64,000 nt of DNA from Pseudogymnoascus destructans (lineage: Eukaryota > Ascomycota > Leotiomycetes > Thelebolales > Thelebolaceae): assembly GCF_001641265.1 (NCBI RefSeq), contig NW_020167530.1:682001-746000 (forward strand), given 5' to 3'. The number at the start of each line of letters is the position of its first letter. The stretch's first letter is position 1. Below the pieces are notes generated by a model. It worked only from the letters and a program-made list of their open reading frames with translations. It was not told the origin of the DNA and did not search any database. Positions 1 through 10,861 of the stretch are shown here, piece after piece. The translations under genes were made by a program, and so were the position numbers.

Positions 1-560
1 GCTGGCCGTATATATAGCGAATTGCGAACAGTCAAATTGACCAGTGAAAGAGCAGAGGCACGCATTGACTATGAATAAGAAAGAACAATCACTAAAAGGA
101 GTGTGGGCGCGACTTTGGTAACGATGCGGGTGCATACTTTTTGTGATCCTAGCCGATATTCACGCCTAACATATCAGGCAAGACGTTGAATTTCTATGTG
201 AAGAGCAGAATAGTAGCAAAGTTACTCGTCATAAATTGATATTATTTTAAGTGTTATTTTATCCCCGTCGAATCAAAATACCCATGTAGAGAACAATAGT
301 AGCTGCCCATGTTTTAGGGCTCCTCGAGCCATTGTGCTCCAGTTGTTGAAAACGCCGCAAAATGCTAAGCCTCACCAACCACCACCCTGTATATGTCCAT
401 GCCTTTCCCTAGTATCATCTCCTTGAAGCGCCCCTTGATTAAAATGATTGTGATATCGCGAAAAATGATTGTGTCATAGCATCGTATCGTCCAAACCGTT
501 GTTGATAGTAACAATCGGCACCTTCTCCCTTGCATCGTCTCCCTTATGTATAACTCCAGT
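1..560. other. Intergenic, AT-rich, no gene seen
   Basis: No coding signal was seen. The right part is probably the 3' untranslated region of the WD40 gene, which ends at 561 on the minus strand. Confidence 0.5.
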
Positions 561-3026
561 TCAGTAAGCCTCTAGATCCCCTAGTTTAGCTGCTCGTCTC
601 CGTCGATGCATTGCAGTGCGTTTAGATTTTGGATTAGCAACCACATCCGACATTGATCTCTTCCAGTCTAGCCCGGCCGCCATATCTTTCATGTCCTCAT
701 CGACCTCCTCACTATCATACATGTCAACCTCGCGATCTCGTTTCCGGAAAATGTTTTCATGTTCGTATGACCGACCAAATCCGCACTTCTCAAACTCCAT
801 GAGCCCACCTCTAGAGTTATCGTGTACGCCGACAAAAATGCTTTGCCCATCTGGGGAGAAGTCGGTGCCAGCAATTTCTCCAAACAGATCGAGCGTCTGC
901 TTTGACTCATATGTCTCAGCATCAATGACTGATATGATGTCTGCAGGTTCCGATGCTAACAGTACCCTCTTGCCACTCCCTAACGGGGAGTATTTTAAGC
1001 TCCGCACGCCGGCCATTGTCGAGGAAATTGTTGCCAATGGGTTAGCCTCTCCGTGGCTTGTTTTCCACATCCTGGCATCCCAGATTTTGACTAGTTTGTC
1101 CTGGTTTCCGGTTGCGACGTGCCATCCGTTATCTGCCCAGTCGCAGGCAAATCCGTAATCACAATGCCCTTCGAGCCTCTGAAGAATTTCTCCTGTTTCG
1201 GCATTGCAGATCATAACATCACAAGTGTCTCCGACAAGCACTCGGAGTCGGTGGTCTGGGCTCTGGGCTGAGCAATTGATGGCATGTTCATAGTGGTGGT
1301 ACCTTGTGAACTTATTGGTGGTGCAGTCCAGTGTGCGGATTCCGTTATCATTTGAAACAATGACGGCTTCGGGAACTCCGCTCTGACGACTGAGGTTGAT
1401 TTGGATGTGATTTGTTATGCAGTTCGGATGGTCTACAACAAGCCCCTCGATGTGCTTGGAGTCTGGTTGATTCAATGCCTTCATGCCATATTCGCCATGA
1501 AAGCCGCCGGCAATGAGAACACCATGGTTGGCAGCAAGAGTCGATATTTGAACGCCACCCCAGGGCGGCCCGTGCGTAGGCTGAACTTCTGGCTCGGAAA
1601 GGTTCATTGCAATGCAACGCTGTCCGTAATTAGGATTTGTCTGGATCACGCGATATGATCCGGCCAGGAAAACGTTATTCCTAGAGGTGCAGGCAACAAG
1701 GTTCCGCAATTGAAAGTGAGGGAGGTCCATCTTGTGCTTAAAATTCATCCGGCGAAACTTGAAAAAATCTTTGCTGTCGTCCTGGATATACGAGTCGCTG
1801 AGAACATGCGACAGCCAGGGTGGTGGAGTTAAGTTGTGATAATTCTTATAACTCGCGATCCGCATCCTCCTCGCGTCTCGTCGCTTGACCTCCAGTTTTT
1901 TCCAGTTTATCCCCTGGATATCACACCTTTCGCCTCGCAAATCCGTCCTTCGGATTTCGGTTGGCATGGATGTTCCGAACTCGCGCAAACGCTCTAATCG
2001 AGGGCCTCTGTTTGCCTTCCTCGATTCGGATCTGATAGTGAGGCTCCAGCGGAACAGGAAGTCAGATAGCGTCATGTTGTCATGTGCATCGTCGACTTGT
2101 ACGGTATTAGCTGGAGGAGCATTGAAAGGTATATCAACGCCATTCATGACCTCAAAGATGCCAGCAATACCAGACTGTGTTGAAGTATTCACTGGTGGAG
2201 GAATGTGCAAAACATGAGTTAAAGCCTGGCCACCAGGTTCCAAGAGTGATGGAACGGCACCCGAGTCTTCCGCATTGAGAGGCATGGATACGGTAGGCAT
2301 CGAACCTGCATGGACAAGTTGGCTTCCGGTACTCGATGAAGGAGCAAAAAGTACAGGGTTATAAAAATGAAGTGGATTACCTTGATCATAAGCCACCCCG
2401 TGTGGTATCGTTGGCTGCTCGCCTTGCTCTTGTACGCCTTGGATGTGTTGCAAGGTTTGAAGTTGTTGCAGGTCATGTATTTGTTGCTCGATATGTTGCA
2501 GTTCTGGATGCTCGTCCTGAGTATGCTGTATTTGTTGTGTTAAGCCTGATATCTCATCTAATAGGTTCAAAATCTGATAAGCCACACCAGGGCCGTGTTC
2601 CTGTGGCCACGAGGGTTGCATGGTGTCCGACTCTAATCCGACGGCAATATTGGTGGTGCCATGCTCCGAGATGACATGCATTTGTGGAATTGAAAGTAAA
2701 TTGGAGTTTTCCTCGGCGGGCAGAGCCATATCTGTGTCGGGATCAACGGACTCGGTATGAGCTTGACTGATATCCAGCTGAACCCCGCCATCTGACAGCA
2801 TTCCCCCCTCGTCGTCACTCATGGGATATGGCGCAGATTCGTCTGGGGTGGATGGCGGTTCTTGTATTTCAAGCCCCGCAGGCTGAGTTTCCCCGCTTTC
2901 GAGCATATGAGGTGGTCCAGCGAAGATGCTGACACCATTATGGTTGTCGTCGTCGAAGGTTGGGCTGAGCTCCCCGTCCAGAGGGCTCCCCGATAGACTG
3001 CCGGACATGACGATCGTTTCCCTCAT
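561..3026 (-). CDS. WD40-repeat protein (S. pombe C2A9.03-like)
   Basis: Uninterrupted reading frame of 821 codons starting at ATG 3026-3024. The first ~330 residues are acidic and low-complexity, with a Gln/His-rich heptad-like stretch (about 155-205) that could form a coiled coil. From about residue 430 onward the protein looks like a WD40 propeller: blades such as GHCDYGFACDWADNGWHVAT followed by KLVKIWDARMW, and a later blade with GTDFSPDGQSIFVGVHD. The C-terminus is basic (KRTAMHRRRRAAK) and could carry a nuclear localisation signal. The propeller resembles uncharacterised fungal WD-repeat proteins of the S. pombe C2A9.03 type, as far as I can recall without a search. No enzymatic motif is visible and the function is unknown. 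A small intron cannot be excluded, but none is needed. Confidence 0.8.
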   Translation of the reverse strand: MRETIVMSGSLSGSPLDGELSPTFDDDNHNGVSIFAGPPHMLESGETQPAGLEIQEPPSTPDESAPYPMSDDEGGMLSDGGVQLDISQAHTESVDPDTDMALPAEENSNLLSIPQMHVISEHGTTNIAVGLESDTMQPSWPQEHGPGVAYQILNLLDEISGLTQQIQHTQDEHPELQHIEQQIHDLQQLQTLQHIQGVQEQGEQPTIPHGVAYDQGNPLHFYNPVLFAPSSSTGSQLVHAGSMPTVSMPLNAEDSGAVPSLLEPGGQALTHVLHIPPPVNTSTQSGIAGIFEVMNGVDIPFNAPPANTVQVDDAHDNMTLSDFLFRWSLTIRSESRKANRGPRLERLREFGTSMPTEIRRTDLRGERCDIQGINWKKLEVKRRDARRMRIASYKNYHNLTPPPWLSHVLSDSYIQDDSKDFFKFRRMNFKHKMDLPHFQLRNLVACTSRNNVFLAGSYRVIQTNPNYGQRCIAMNLSEPEVQPTHGPPWGGVQISTLAANHGVLIAGGFHGEYGMKALNQPDSKHIEGLVVDHPNCITNHIQINLSRQSGVPEAVIVSNDNGIRTLDCTTNKFTRYHHYEHAINCSAQSPDHRLRVLVGDTCDVMICNAETGEILQRLEGHCDYGFACDWADNGWHVATGNQDKLVKIWDARMWKTSHGEANPLATISSTMAGVRSLKYSPLGSGKRVLLASEPADIISVIDAETYESKQTLDLFGEIAGTDFSPDGQSIFVGVHDNSRGGLMEFEKCGFGRSYEHENIFRKRDREVDMYDSEEVDEDMKDMAAGLDWKRSMSDVVANPKSKRTAMHRRRRAAKLGDLEAY

Positions 3027-3863
3027 CGCCGGGGGGACACGACGAGAGTGTGTTTATCGTGAACCGACGTTCGAGTGAGTGGTGCGACGTCAATGTAGTG
3101 ACCGTCGGAACCGGCTTGAGTGGCCGCGGGCGGGGAGTCGAAGTGAGACGCAGATCAGTTGGGGCTGTCGCAAACCACCGCGGCCTCCACCACCGCGACT
3201 AAATGTGAGTACGAACCAAAGGCGTGGATGACGTGAAGATCAGTTGGTGAATCTGCAATAGACATAGAATATGAGTTGTCGCGAGGTCACTGGGGACATG
3301 TCACTGACTGTAGGGCAACGCTGGCCAGTAGCGGGTGCCTGTGATGTGGCGGGGGACGTCTACTGGCTCTGGGAAATTGTGGGGATAGCCAGACACATAG
3401 ACTCTCTCAGCCCTCAGCGGTGGCGACAATACCTGTAATCGGCGGCTAGGAGAGGCAGCATTGCGCTTTCCTTTGCTGGGCGACGTGGGGGTGAGGATGC
3501 ACAGTACTGCCCTTATTCCAGCTCGCCGATACTAGAGTACTCTTGATATCCAACATCCAGCCTTTTGTCTCACATACATCTCGCACTGGACATGCTGTGC
3601 ATAGCGCAGTTTCCGTATCGGCAACTGGCAACTATACTTCACTGTATCACGTCGCAGCCCCCCTTACCATCAAATACCCTTCTGAGAGACCCAGCGATCT
3701 GACAGATGAAGACCTAATCTTGCGCGGCCAGGGTAATATGCCGGAGAGCTTATGCGGAAACAGGCGTCATGCAGCTGATGGGATCACACTCGGTAAGGAT
3801 GGCACATGGCACAGCCTGGACCAAATATATCGAGCATCCGGCCCGATGGGACAACATACTCTA
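3027..3863. other. Intergenic between WD40 gene and Fot1/pogo element
   Basis: Contains the promoter side of the minus-strand WD40 gene and the left flank of the transposon insertion. ORFs here are short and show no recognisable protein. Confidence 0.5.
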
Positions 3864-3865
3864 TA

Positions 3866-3943
3866 ATCGTCGGTGTTCGCACCGACCACCTTACAGGTGA
3901 ACGGCGAAAGCGAAGTGCATCCGGAAAGCGAAATTGCATCCCG
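3866..3943. repeat. Left terminal inverted repeat of Fot1/pogo element
   Basis: 78 bp, inverted relative to 6049-6126 with two mismatches. Preceded by the TA duplication at 3864-3865. Confidence 0.95.
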
Positions 3944-4026
3944 TCATAGCCGAGTCAGAGATTTACACCCAAATATATACGTTTCCCACTCTCAACTATG
4001 CACCTGCGATAAATTTGCTCTGTATA

Positions 4027-5936
4027 ATGGACCAAGCCCTCGAATTCCTCCGCAAGAACCCTTCCGAAAAGCCAATCACCGCCGCTCGAATTTATAATGT
4101 TAATACGAAGACGCTTAATTCCTATACTCGACGAGCGAAGTTGAAAGCCGCCGAAGCCCCAATATCGCCTCCTATTTCTAAACGCGGAGGACAAAATAAG
4201 ATACTCTCGGAGGTACAAATTAAGGCGATATACAAATATGTCGAAGATTCGTATCATGCAGGTTACGGGGCATCAAGAGCAATGGTTTTTGCAGCAATTG
4301 GCCACTTGCGGGCAGCAGAAATACCACCGAAACCAGCGCCTTCATGGCGCTGGTTTCAGGGCTTTATAAAAAGCCATTCTAACCTTTTTCGAGTCGTTAA
4401 AACGAAAGCGATTTCTCGAGTTCAAGTTACAACTCATGATATTTCGGCGGTAGAGGGCTGGTTTTCAGTATATTTGTCATGGTGTATCCAACATGATATC
4501 CAGCCGCAAAACGTCTATAACTTTGACGAAACTGGCTTTCGTGTTGGAGTAGCACCAGGGGAGGAAGTAATACTTCCTATATATATTACAGATGTATGTA
4601 TAATTAGTTATCGTCATTGAAATATAATTGAACTGACCCTACTAAGATGTATGTTCCAATGGCCGAAAATCGCAGGTCTATTACTATAATCGGGTCAATC
4701 TGTGCAATTGGACAAGTGATTCCACCAGTGATTATTATACAAGGACGACAACATATGGAGTCCTGGTATCATGAAAAGCTAAGCGGCGACGAGCTTATAT
4801 TGCTCTCTGATTCTGGATATACAAATGGCGAACTGGCAATGCTTTATTTAGAGCATTTCATTAAACATTCTGATGCTGGGCCTAATAAACCATTAAAAGT
4901 CCTTTTTATGGATAGCCATATCAGTCATACAATACCCGAGTTTGTCATACGAGCAACAGCGATGAATATTCATCCATATCCGCTCCCGTCACATCTTACA
5001 CATACTATGCAGCCGCTTGATGTTGGTGTTTTTCAGCCTTACAAACACTAGCATAAGAAGGCAATTCAATATGCAATGCGAAATCTTGATATTGATTACA
5101 ATATTGCTTCATTTTTTCGAGACTTAGGCAAAATCCGCCAGGAAACATTCAAGAAAGGCACAATTATAGGAGCATTTCGTGAAGCTGGAATGTGGCCAAT
5201 AAACCCTAAAGAAGCCTTGAAAAAAATGAAGGTATATACACTGTCTGAAAAGGCTCTAGACCTACCGCAAATTCCACAGACTCCAACAAAATTTGTACAT
5301 TCAGAGCTCAAATTACAGCATTGGCAGGCAAAGATACCATACCTTTTTTCAAGTCCATCGGCACGAGAATGGGATTCTTGGGCACGCGGTACTGAAAACG
5401 TCCTTGCTCAAGGAGAGTTAGCTGTTCTACAATATGATTTACTATCTACAAAGGTTGCGAACCAGCAAAAGGCAAAGGTCAAAAGCCGCAATGTTGTTCA
5501 AGCAACGTGTGGTCCATTAACAGCTAAAGATTCTTGGAAAAAAATAGCTGACAAGGCTAAAAAGGAGAAGGAAACTCAAGAGCGGAAGTCAAAATTCAGA
5601 GCACGAATAGCCTTGAATAAGGTCAAAAAGGAGCTTCGTATTCGTGGTGTTGAGGCCCGCAAAGCCGAGCTTTTAAGAAAGCGGCAGGTTACCCAGTTGT
5701 TAAAAGCAAAGCAGGAGGTGCCTCCTGATTTACTTAATCCAATTCCTGATCCCGAAAAAATTGCACAGGAGTCAGAGATTCAAGAAGAAGCCAATATTCA
5801 ATTGATTTCAACAATAGGGTGGTCGGGATCACAGGTAGACGACGACGATGAGACTGGATTTATAAGATTTAGTGGTTTGGATGAGGACATATTTACAGAC
5901 AGGACAGAAGAGAATTTGGATTCAGGGTTGTTTTAA
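4027..5936 (+). pseudogene. Fot1/pogo transposase, one nonsense codon
   Basis: Exon 1 is 4027-4593 and exon 2 is 4647-5936, with a 53-bp GTATGT..AAG intron (4594-4646). The start chosen is ATG 4027 (MDQALEFLRK), because the upstream in-frame ATG 3934 lies inside the terminal repeat. Order of parts: a psq-like helix-turn-helix (ITAARIYNVNTKTLNSYTRR), a CENP-B/Tc5-type DNA-binding domain, then a DDE_1 domain with acidic residues in NFDETGF, LFMDSHISH and MQPLDVG (a DDD triad, usual for Fot1). A basic, Lys-rich C-terminal region follows. Reading is open throughout except for TAG at 5049-5051, after FQPYKH. The same frame resumes with HKKAIQYAMR, so only one codon separates this from an intact frame. 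TGG to TAG would fit a RIP-type CpA change on the opposite strand, but the ancestral codon is inferred. Confidence 0.9.
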
Positions 5937-6048
5937 AGTAAGAATAGCGTCAATTTTATTTAATAATTTAATCACTTAATTGGTTGTATAACTTAGTTGT
6001 TTAGATAGTGGTTATATTAGATTCTACATACTAATGATATCTGGCTGG

Positions 6049-6126
6049 CGGGATGCAATTTCGCTTTCCGGATGCACTTCGCTTTCGCCGACCACCTGTA
6101 AGGTGGTCGGTGCGAACACCGACGAT
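6049..6126. repeat. Right terminal inverted repeat of Fot1/pogo element
   Basis: 78 bp, inverse of 3866-3943. Followed by the TA duplication at 6127-6128, which belongs to the flanking sequence TACTCCGTA. Confidence 0.95.
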
Positions 6127-6128
6127 TA

Positions 6129-6493
6129 CTCCGTATCCTCCCTTGGCTTATCATCTCTGTATGTTACACAGGAAGCCAAAATCCCGATTTAACGCCAACA
6201 CGTACACCTTTGCGTTTATAACTCCCCAGTTGCCCTGTGTGCTGAGTGATATGTTACCATCCAATCGTAGTTTTGATTTCCTACAGCTCAGCTTTCACAG
6301 TGGCTATACAAGGGATTTCCTAGGTTGTAGCTGTGGTTGTGACTGGACAGATATGGCAACTACTCACAGTTGTACCTTCCATATATATGGAAATTCTCAT
6401 GTAAAATACTCGTAGATCAAATGTATTTTCTATTCATTCAAGTCGACAATGATCATGTTATGTACACCTATAATACCGCAGTCTAACACCAAG
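6129..6493. other. Intergenic, no gene seen
   Basis: Lies between the transposon and the tRNA. Short ORFs only; likely the upstream region of the tRNA gene. Confidence 0.4.
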
Positions 6494-6583
6494 GCGGCTT
6501 TAGCTCACTTGGGAGAGCGCCAGACTGAAGACAACTTCAGCTCCGATATCTGGAGGCACTGTGTTCGATCCACAGAAGCCGCA
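6494..6583 (+). tRNA. tRNA-Phe (GAA), with 17-nt intron
   Basis: A cloverleaf can be drawn. Acceptor stem is GCGGCTT/AAGCCGC (6494-6500 with 6576-6582) with discriminator A at 6583; D arm GCTC/GAGC (6503-6506, 6515-6518); anticodon stem CCAGA/TCTGG (6520-6524, 6549-6553); anticodon GAA at 6527-6529; T arm CTGTG-TTCGATC-CACAG (6559-6575). The intron is placed one base 3' of the anticodon, about 6531-6547, the standard nuclear tRNA position. The sequence is close to the usual fungal tRNA-Phe. No CCA is encoded. Confidence 0.95.
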
Positions 6584-6622
6584 ATCTGCGAGTCGAGGAT
6601 CACCTCGATTAAGAACACTATA

Positions 6623-6637
6623 TTTTTTGCTTTTTTG
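6623..6637 (+). terminator. Probable RNA polymerase III terminator
   Basis: Two runs of six T separated by GC lie 40 bases downstream of the tRNA-Phe 3' end, typical of Pol III termination. Confidence 0.6.
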
Positions 6638-6960
6638 CTAAGGGGATCATCGACATAGCAAAAGGTGGTCTAGATTACTTATCCCGTCTAGAATTAATGC
6701 GTTTTAGAGTGGTTTACACGCAACCATTTTTGATGAGGAGGGGTCAGGACCAGCGATCGGGACCTGCGATAACCCTGCCCCTGGCGAACCCCCATGTCCC
6801 AAAACGCGAGCCAATTCACCCGCCGCTTGAGGGCACCCCTGTCGTTCCCAAAATATCCCCAAAGTCAACCTCTTAGGTCACCCAGCCCTCAAAAACGTTT
6901 CCAATCTGTTGACGAAACGACCACGACTAGGGTGTACGCAAGTAAATATGCAGAGCAGCT
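6638..6960. other. Intergenic, promoter side of sugar symporter
   Basis: No coding signal. Includes a GC-rich stretch and the region just upstream of the symporter start. Confidence 0.4.
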
Positions 6961-8885
6961 ATGATAGTGCTCAAAGACAATTCGAGTGATGATGCCAACG
7001 GCTACTCTGTGCCTAGGTATCCGACGGGCGGTTGGCGGCGACCGGAGGAGCACGAGGACTTGAGGGAGGATAGATTGGGAGACGGCAAAGATATGGCCTC
7101 GTGGGCAGGGCAGCCGTCCATAAAGGGCTCTACGGAGTCCATGCGGATGGCTTTATTGACCATATCCCTCATTGGGATTCAGTAAGCTCAGCTGCTCAGA
7201 TTCGGGGGGATAATTATGCTCATAGCTTTCTAGGTTCACATGGGGAGTTGAGATGACTTGTAAGCACCCCAATCGCTTTTGTTTATTGACTATGGAATGC
7301 TAACACACTATCACAGACTGTACACCATACCTCCTCGCACTCGGACTCACGAAAACTCGAACCTCCCTCGTCTGGATCGCCGGGCCCCTCTCCGGACTCA
7401 TAATGCAGCCCATCGTCGGCGTGATCGCGGACCAATCAAAGTCGAAATTCGGCCGGAGGAGGCCCTTCATGGTCATCGCATCGATAATCGTTACGATCTC
7501 GCTGATCGCTATGGCATGGGCGAAGGAGCTCGTGGGGGCGTTCGTGTCGGACGAGGAGAAGGCCAAAACGTGGACAATCGTGGTGGCTGTGTTTAGCATC
7601 TACGCCGTGGATTTTGCAATAAATGCGATACAATCCTGTGGCCGCAGCTTGATCGTGGACACCCTGCCTATCCCTAAGCAGCAACTCGGATCGGCGTGGG
7701 CGAGCAGGATGGTCGCAGTGGGCCACCTGGTTGGGTACGCAGCGGGGACAATCGACCTCGTCTCTATCTTTGGGAAGGGAATGGGGGATACCCAGCTGAA
7801 GAAGCTAGTCCTCATCGCCTGCTTCATCCTGATGTTCACCGTCGGCGTCTCCTCCTGGGCCGTAACGGAGCGCGTCCTCATCTCTGGCAAGACATCTGAC
7901 GCGACAACGAGCGGCGTCAAGGTCGTGCGCAAGATCATAAAAACCATCATGCACCTCCCCCCCCGCATCCAGGCCATCTGCTGGGCGCAGTTCTGGGCCT
8001 GGATCGGCTGGTTCCCATTCCTCTTCTACGGCAGCACCTGGGTGGGTGAGACGTACTTCCGCTACGACGCGCCGGTCGACGTGAAGCAGTCAGAAGACGC
8101 GCTCGGAGACGTCGGGCGCATGGGCAGCATGGCGCTGGTTGTGTTCTCCATGGTCACATTCGCAGGGGCCTTCCTTCTGCCGTTCTTCGTGCGCTCGCCG
8201 GAGGAAGATAACTTTACGCCGCGCCCACCAAGCAGTATCGCTAAGCTCGTCAAGCTTGTCACTAAGCACAAGCCTGACCTTCTCACAGCTTGGTTCATAG
8301 GACACTTCATGTTCGCCGGCGCCATGATCCTCGCACCTCTCGCCTCATCCTTCCGCTTCGCCACCGCCCTCGTCGCATTCTGCGGACTGTAAGTCCACCC
8401 CCCTTCCCCTCCCCTATCCCCCAATAAAACACAACTAACCCCCCGCCAGCCCCTGGGTCCTCGGCTCCTGGGCCCCCTTCGCCTTCCTCGGCATCGAAGT
8501 AAACCGCCTCAGTAGCGGCGCTCAACCCACCTCCTACCGCCGCCTCTCCAACGCCCGACGCTCCGACTCGTTCGAGCTCTTGCGCCCCTCCTCGGCCTCT
8601 CTCCTGCACCGCAGCGGCGACGAGGATATCGCGTCGACGGGGGAGCTGTCGGGGATTTACTTTGGGATTCTGAATATCTATACGACGTTGCCGCAGTTTG
8701 TGGGGACGTTTATCTCGCTCATTGTGTTTTCGGTGTTGGAGCCGGGGAAGAGCCCGGAGTTGGCGGGAGGGGAGGGGGGAGAAGTCAAGAAGGAGAGGGT
8801 TAATGGGATTGCGGTTTGTTTGTTTATTGGGGCGTTGAGTACGTTGGGGGCGGCGTATGCGACGAGGAGGTTGAGGTATTTGTAA
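6961..8885 (+). CDS. Sucrose/alpha-glucoside:H+ symporter (MFS, SUT1-like)
   Basis: Four exons: 6961-7181, 7234-7259 (26 nt), 7317-8388 and 8450-8885, giving 584 residues. All introns are GT-AG; the last has an ACTAAC branch site. The protein has the MFS layout of about twelve membrane segments. The first follows a polar N-terminus (LLTISLIGIQFTWGVEMTY), and the loop signature DQSKSKFGRRRPFMV lies between segments 2 and 3. Other family features are INAIQSCGRSLIVD and QFWAWIGWFPFLFYGSTWVG. This matches the fungal GPH/sucrose transporter group (S. pombe Sut1 and relatives), which carries sucrose or maltose with protons across the plasma membrane. Substrate is inferred from family. The loop before the last two helices is long and Ser-rich. 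Confidence 0.88.
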
Positions 8886-9320
8886 TGGGAGGGAGGGGGA
8901 TTTTGGGTATGCCTTGGGTACGATAGGTGTGCTTTGGGGAGCGGGCAGCGATTGTAGGTTGCTTTGTAAGTTTGTTTGCTGCGAGGGAGCCTTTTTTTTT
9001 GTATAGTATGATGCGATACGGTCATGGCTGGGGCGTTTGGAGGGATACCACTTGTAGCGGCGCGATGTTGCTAGGAATACAATGTGTATATGATGCATGT
9101 TTTGGTCTGCTTGTTGAGGATATGGCTTGTGATTGTGTGCTGGGCAGCTGGCGGTACCATGATGCCTTGCTTCTAACTTCCCTTTGTAGAGCTCTGAGTG
9201 GAGACATGGTTGCTCTACCTGTGATGGCCTACCACCATTACCGGTGTCTGACCAGGGCTTCTTGGGTAGGAGCTGTCTATACTACATACATGCTTAGACA
9301 GGAGAGGAGGCAGCTGGTTT
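8886..9320. other. Intergenic downstream of sugar symporter
   Basis: No convincing gene. Probably holds the 3' untranslated region of the symporter. Confidence 0.4.
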
Positions 9321-9366
9321 CTCAGAACGCCCTCAGAACGCCCTCAGAACGCCTCAGAACGCCCTA
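9321..9366. repeat. Short tandem repeat, ~11-bp unit
   Basis: Four copies of a CTCAGAACGCC unit, one copy a base shorter. Confidence 0.8.
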
Positions 9367-9465
9367 GTGCTGCTCCACTACGTCTATCAACAACTGAGCA
9401 CATGGCAGTTCAGGGATGTTTGGGATGGCGGTGTGGAAGCGGATTGGTGGGAGAGACTGTATGTA

Positions 9466-9822
9466 CCTAGCAACTCCTACTACTAACTTCTACTACTAAC
9501 TCTTACTACTAACCCCTACTACTCTGCAACTTCTACAGCACTACTAACTCTTACTACTAACCCTTACTACTCTGCAACTTCTACTACTAACTCCTACTAC
9601 TAACTCCTACTACTAACTCCTACTACTAACTCCTACTACTAACTCCTACTACTAACTCCTACTAACTCCTACTAACTCCTACTAACTCCTACTAACTCCT
9701 ACTAACTCCTACTAACTCCTACTAACTCCTACTAACTCCTACTAACTCCTACTAACTCCTACTAACTCCTACTAACTCCTACTAGTAACTCCTACTAACT
9801 CCTACTACTAACTCCTACACCC
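9466..9822. repeat. Minisatellite of TACTAAC-containing units
   Basis: About 350 bp of 13-bp (CTACTACTAACTC) and 10-bp (CTACTAACTC) units. The 10-bp unit is repeated about 13 times without change around 9651-9780. Every unit contains TACTAAC on the plus strand. Confidence 0.9.
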
Positions 9823-9827
9823 TCCAG

Positions 9828-9935
9828 CCTCCAGCCCCTCCAGCCCCTCCCCTCCAGCCCCTCCCCTCCAGCCCCTCCCCTCCAGCCCCTCCCCTCCAGC
9901 CCCTCCCCTCCAGCCCCTCCCCTCCAGCCCTCCAG
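9828..9935. repeat. Minisatellite, 15-bp CCCCTCCCCTCCAGC unit
   Basis: About six near-perfect pyrimidine-rich copies directly after the TACTAAC array. Confidence 0.85.
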
Positions 9936-10861
9936 CTCTCTCTGTCCCAACAAACAACAAACCCCATTAATCATACCACTTAGCCTCTAGTAGCCCCAAT
10001 AACCACCCCATAACAGCCCTCCATCAAACCAGCCTTTCGCCTGCCTAAATAGACGTGGCTTACCTGATTCTGTACTCTACTCTCTCTCTCTGTAGTACTG
10101 TGAGCCCTCCTACTGTGCTAAACGAGGTACATAGGCTTGCTGCTCACCCCATACCTTCCACTTCCACCTCCACCTCCACCTTCCACCTTCCACCTTCCAC
10201 CTTCCACCTTCCACCTTCCACCTTCCACCTTCCACCTTCCACCTTCCACCTTTCATGCACCAACGCTCTCCACGCACACTCCCTCCTCCACTTCTCCATC
10301 TCCCCCCGCTGCTTCCTTCTTCCTCCTCCCTTGCTCCATGCTTCCATCCCAGTTACAAAGGGTCCACCTTTTAATCCACTCCTTCCCCAGACACCCCCAC
10401 CACAACCACCGAAACCAAAACCAACAACCAGCCCTCCGCCCTCTTTGCGCTCGTTTGCTCCCATCTCATGTCCAAGTCCATGTCAACTCGCTCATCCATC
10501 CTTATTCTCCATCAACAGCAATTATCTTCCACCAAGTAGCACCAGCCTCTCCCCCATTGACCGACCCCATACCCAAAGCTGAACCCGCAAAAGAAAGCGC
10601 TCCCACCCTTCTCCCCGCTTTGACAACCTCTCCCCCGAGCCCAATTCTCCTTCCCCGGAAACTGGCAAAGGGCGAGAATAACTCCTTCCCCATCGACCCT
10701 CCACCACTGGTCGCGAATTGAGATGAGCACAGCCTAAGTTCCATCCCACCTGCCTCTGGCGAAACTGTGTGCGACGTCCCACAGTGGCCGTCGCCCGCCC
10801 CTCAACCAACTCGATCACGCACCCCCCCGCACCGCAGCGCAACGCCACGACAGTCGTCGCC
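9936..10861. other. Intergenic, upstream of CreB-like gene
   Basis: Contains a 7-bp TTCCACC tandem repeat (about 10152-10253), then a long pyrimidine-rich stretch to about 10850, typical of fungal promoters and 5' leaders. Long ORFs across it are composition artefacts. Confidence 0.6.

Larger units (their letters stand above)
3866..6126 (+). mobile_element. Fot1/pogo-type DNA transposon (Tc1/mariner superfamily)
   Basis: The element is 2261 bp. Terminal inverted repeats of 78 bp lie at 3866-3943 and 6049-6126, both starting ATCGTCGGTGTTCGC, with two mismatches between them. Target duplications TA flank it at 3864-3865 and 6127-6128, the expected site for this superfamily. Each repeat contains internal palindromes (GTCGGTG..CACCGAC and CCACCTTACAGGTGG), which may be transposase binding sites. 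The single gene inside encodes a CENP-B/DDE_1 type transposase interrupted by one stop codon. Near-perfect repeats and a clean TA duplication suggest a fairly recent insertion. The element lies 368 bp from a tRNA-Phe gene. Confidence 0.95.

Noticed and set aside
10055..10721. Plus-strand Pro/Ser-rich ORFs before the CreB-like gene
   Set aside because: They translate the TTCCACC repeat and pyrimidine-rich leader; no conserved sequence.
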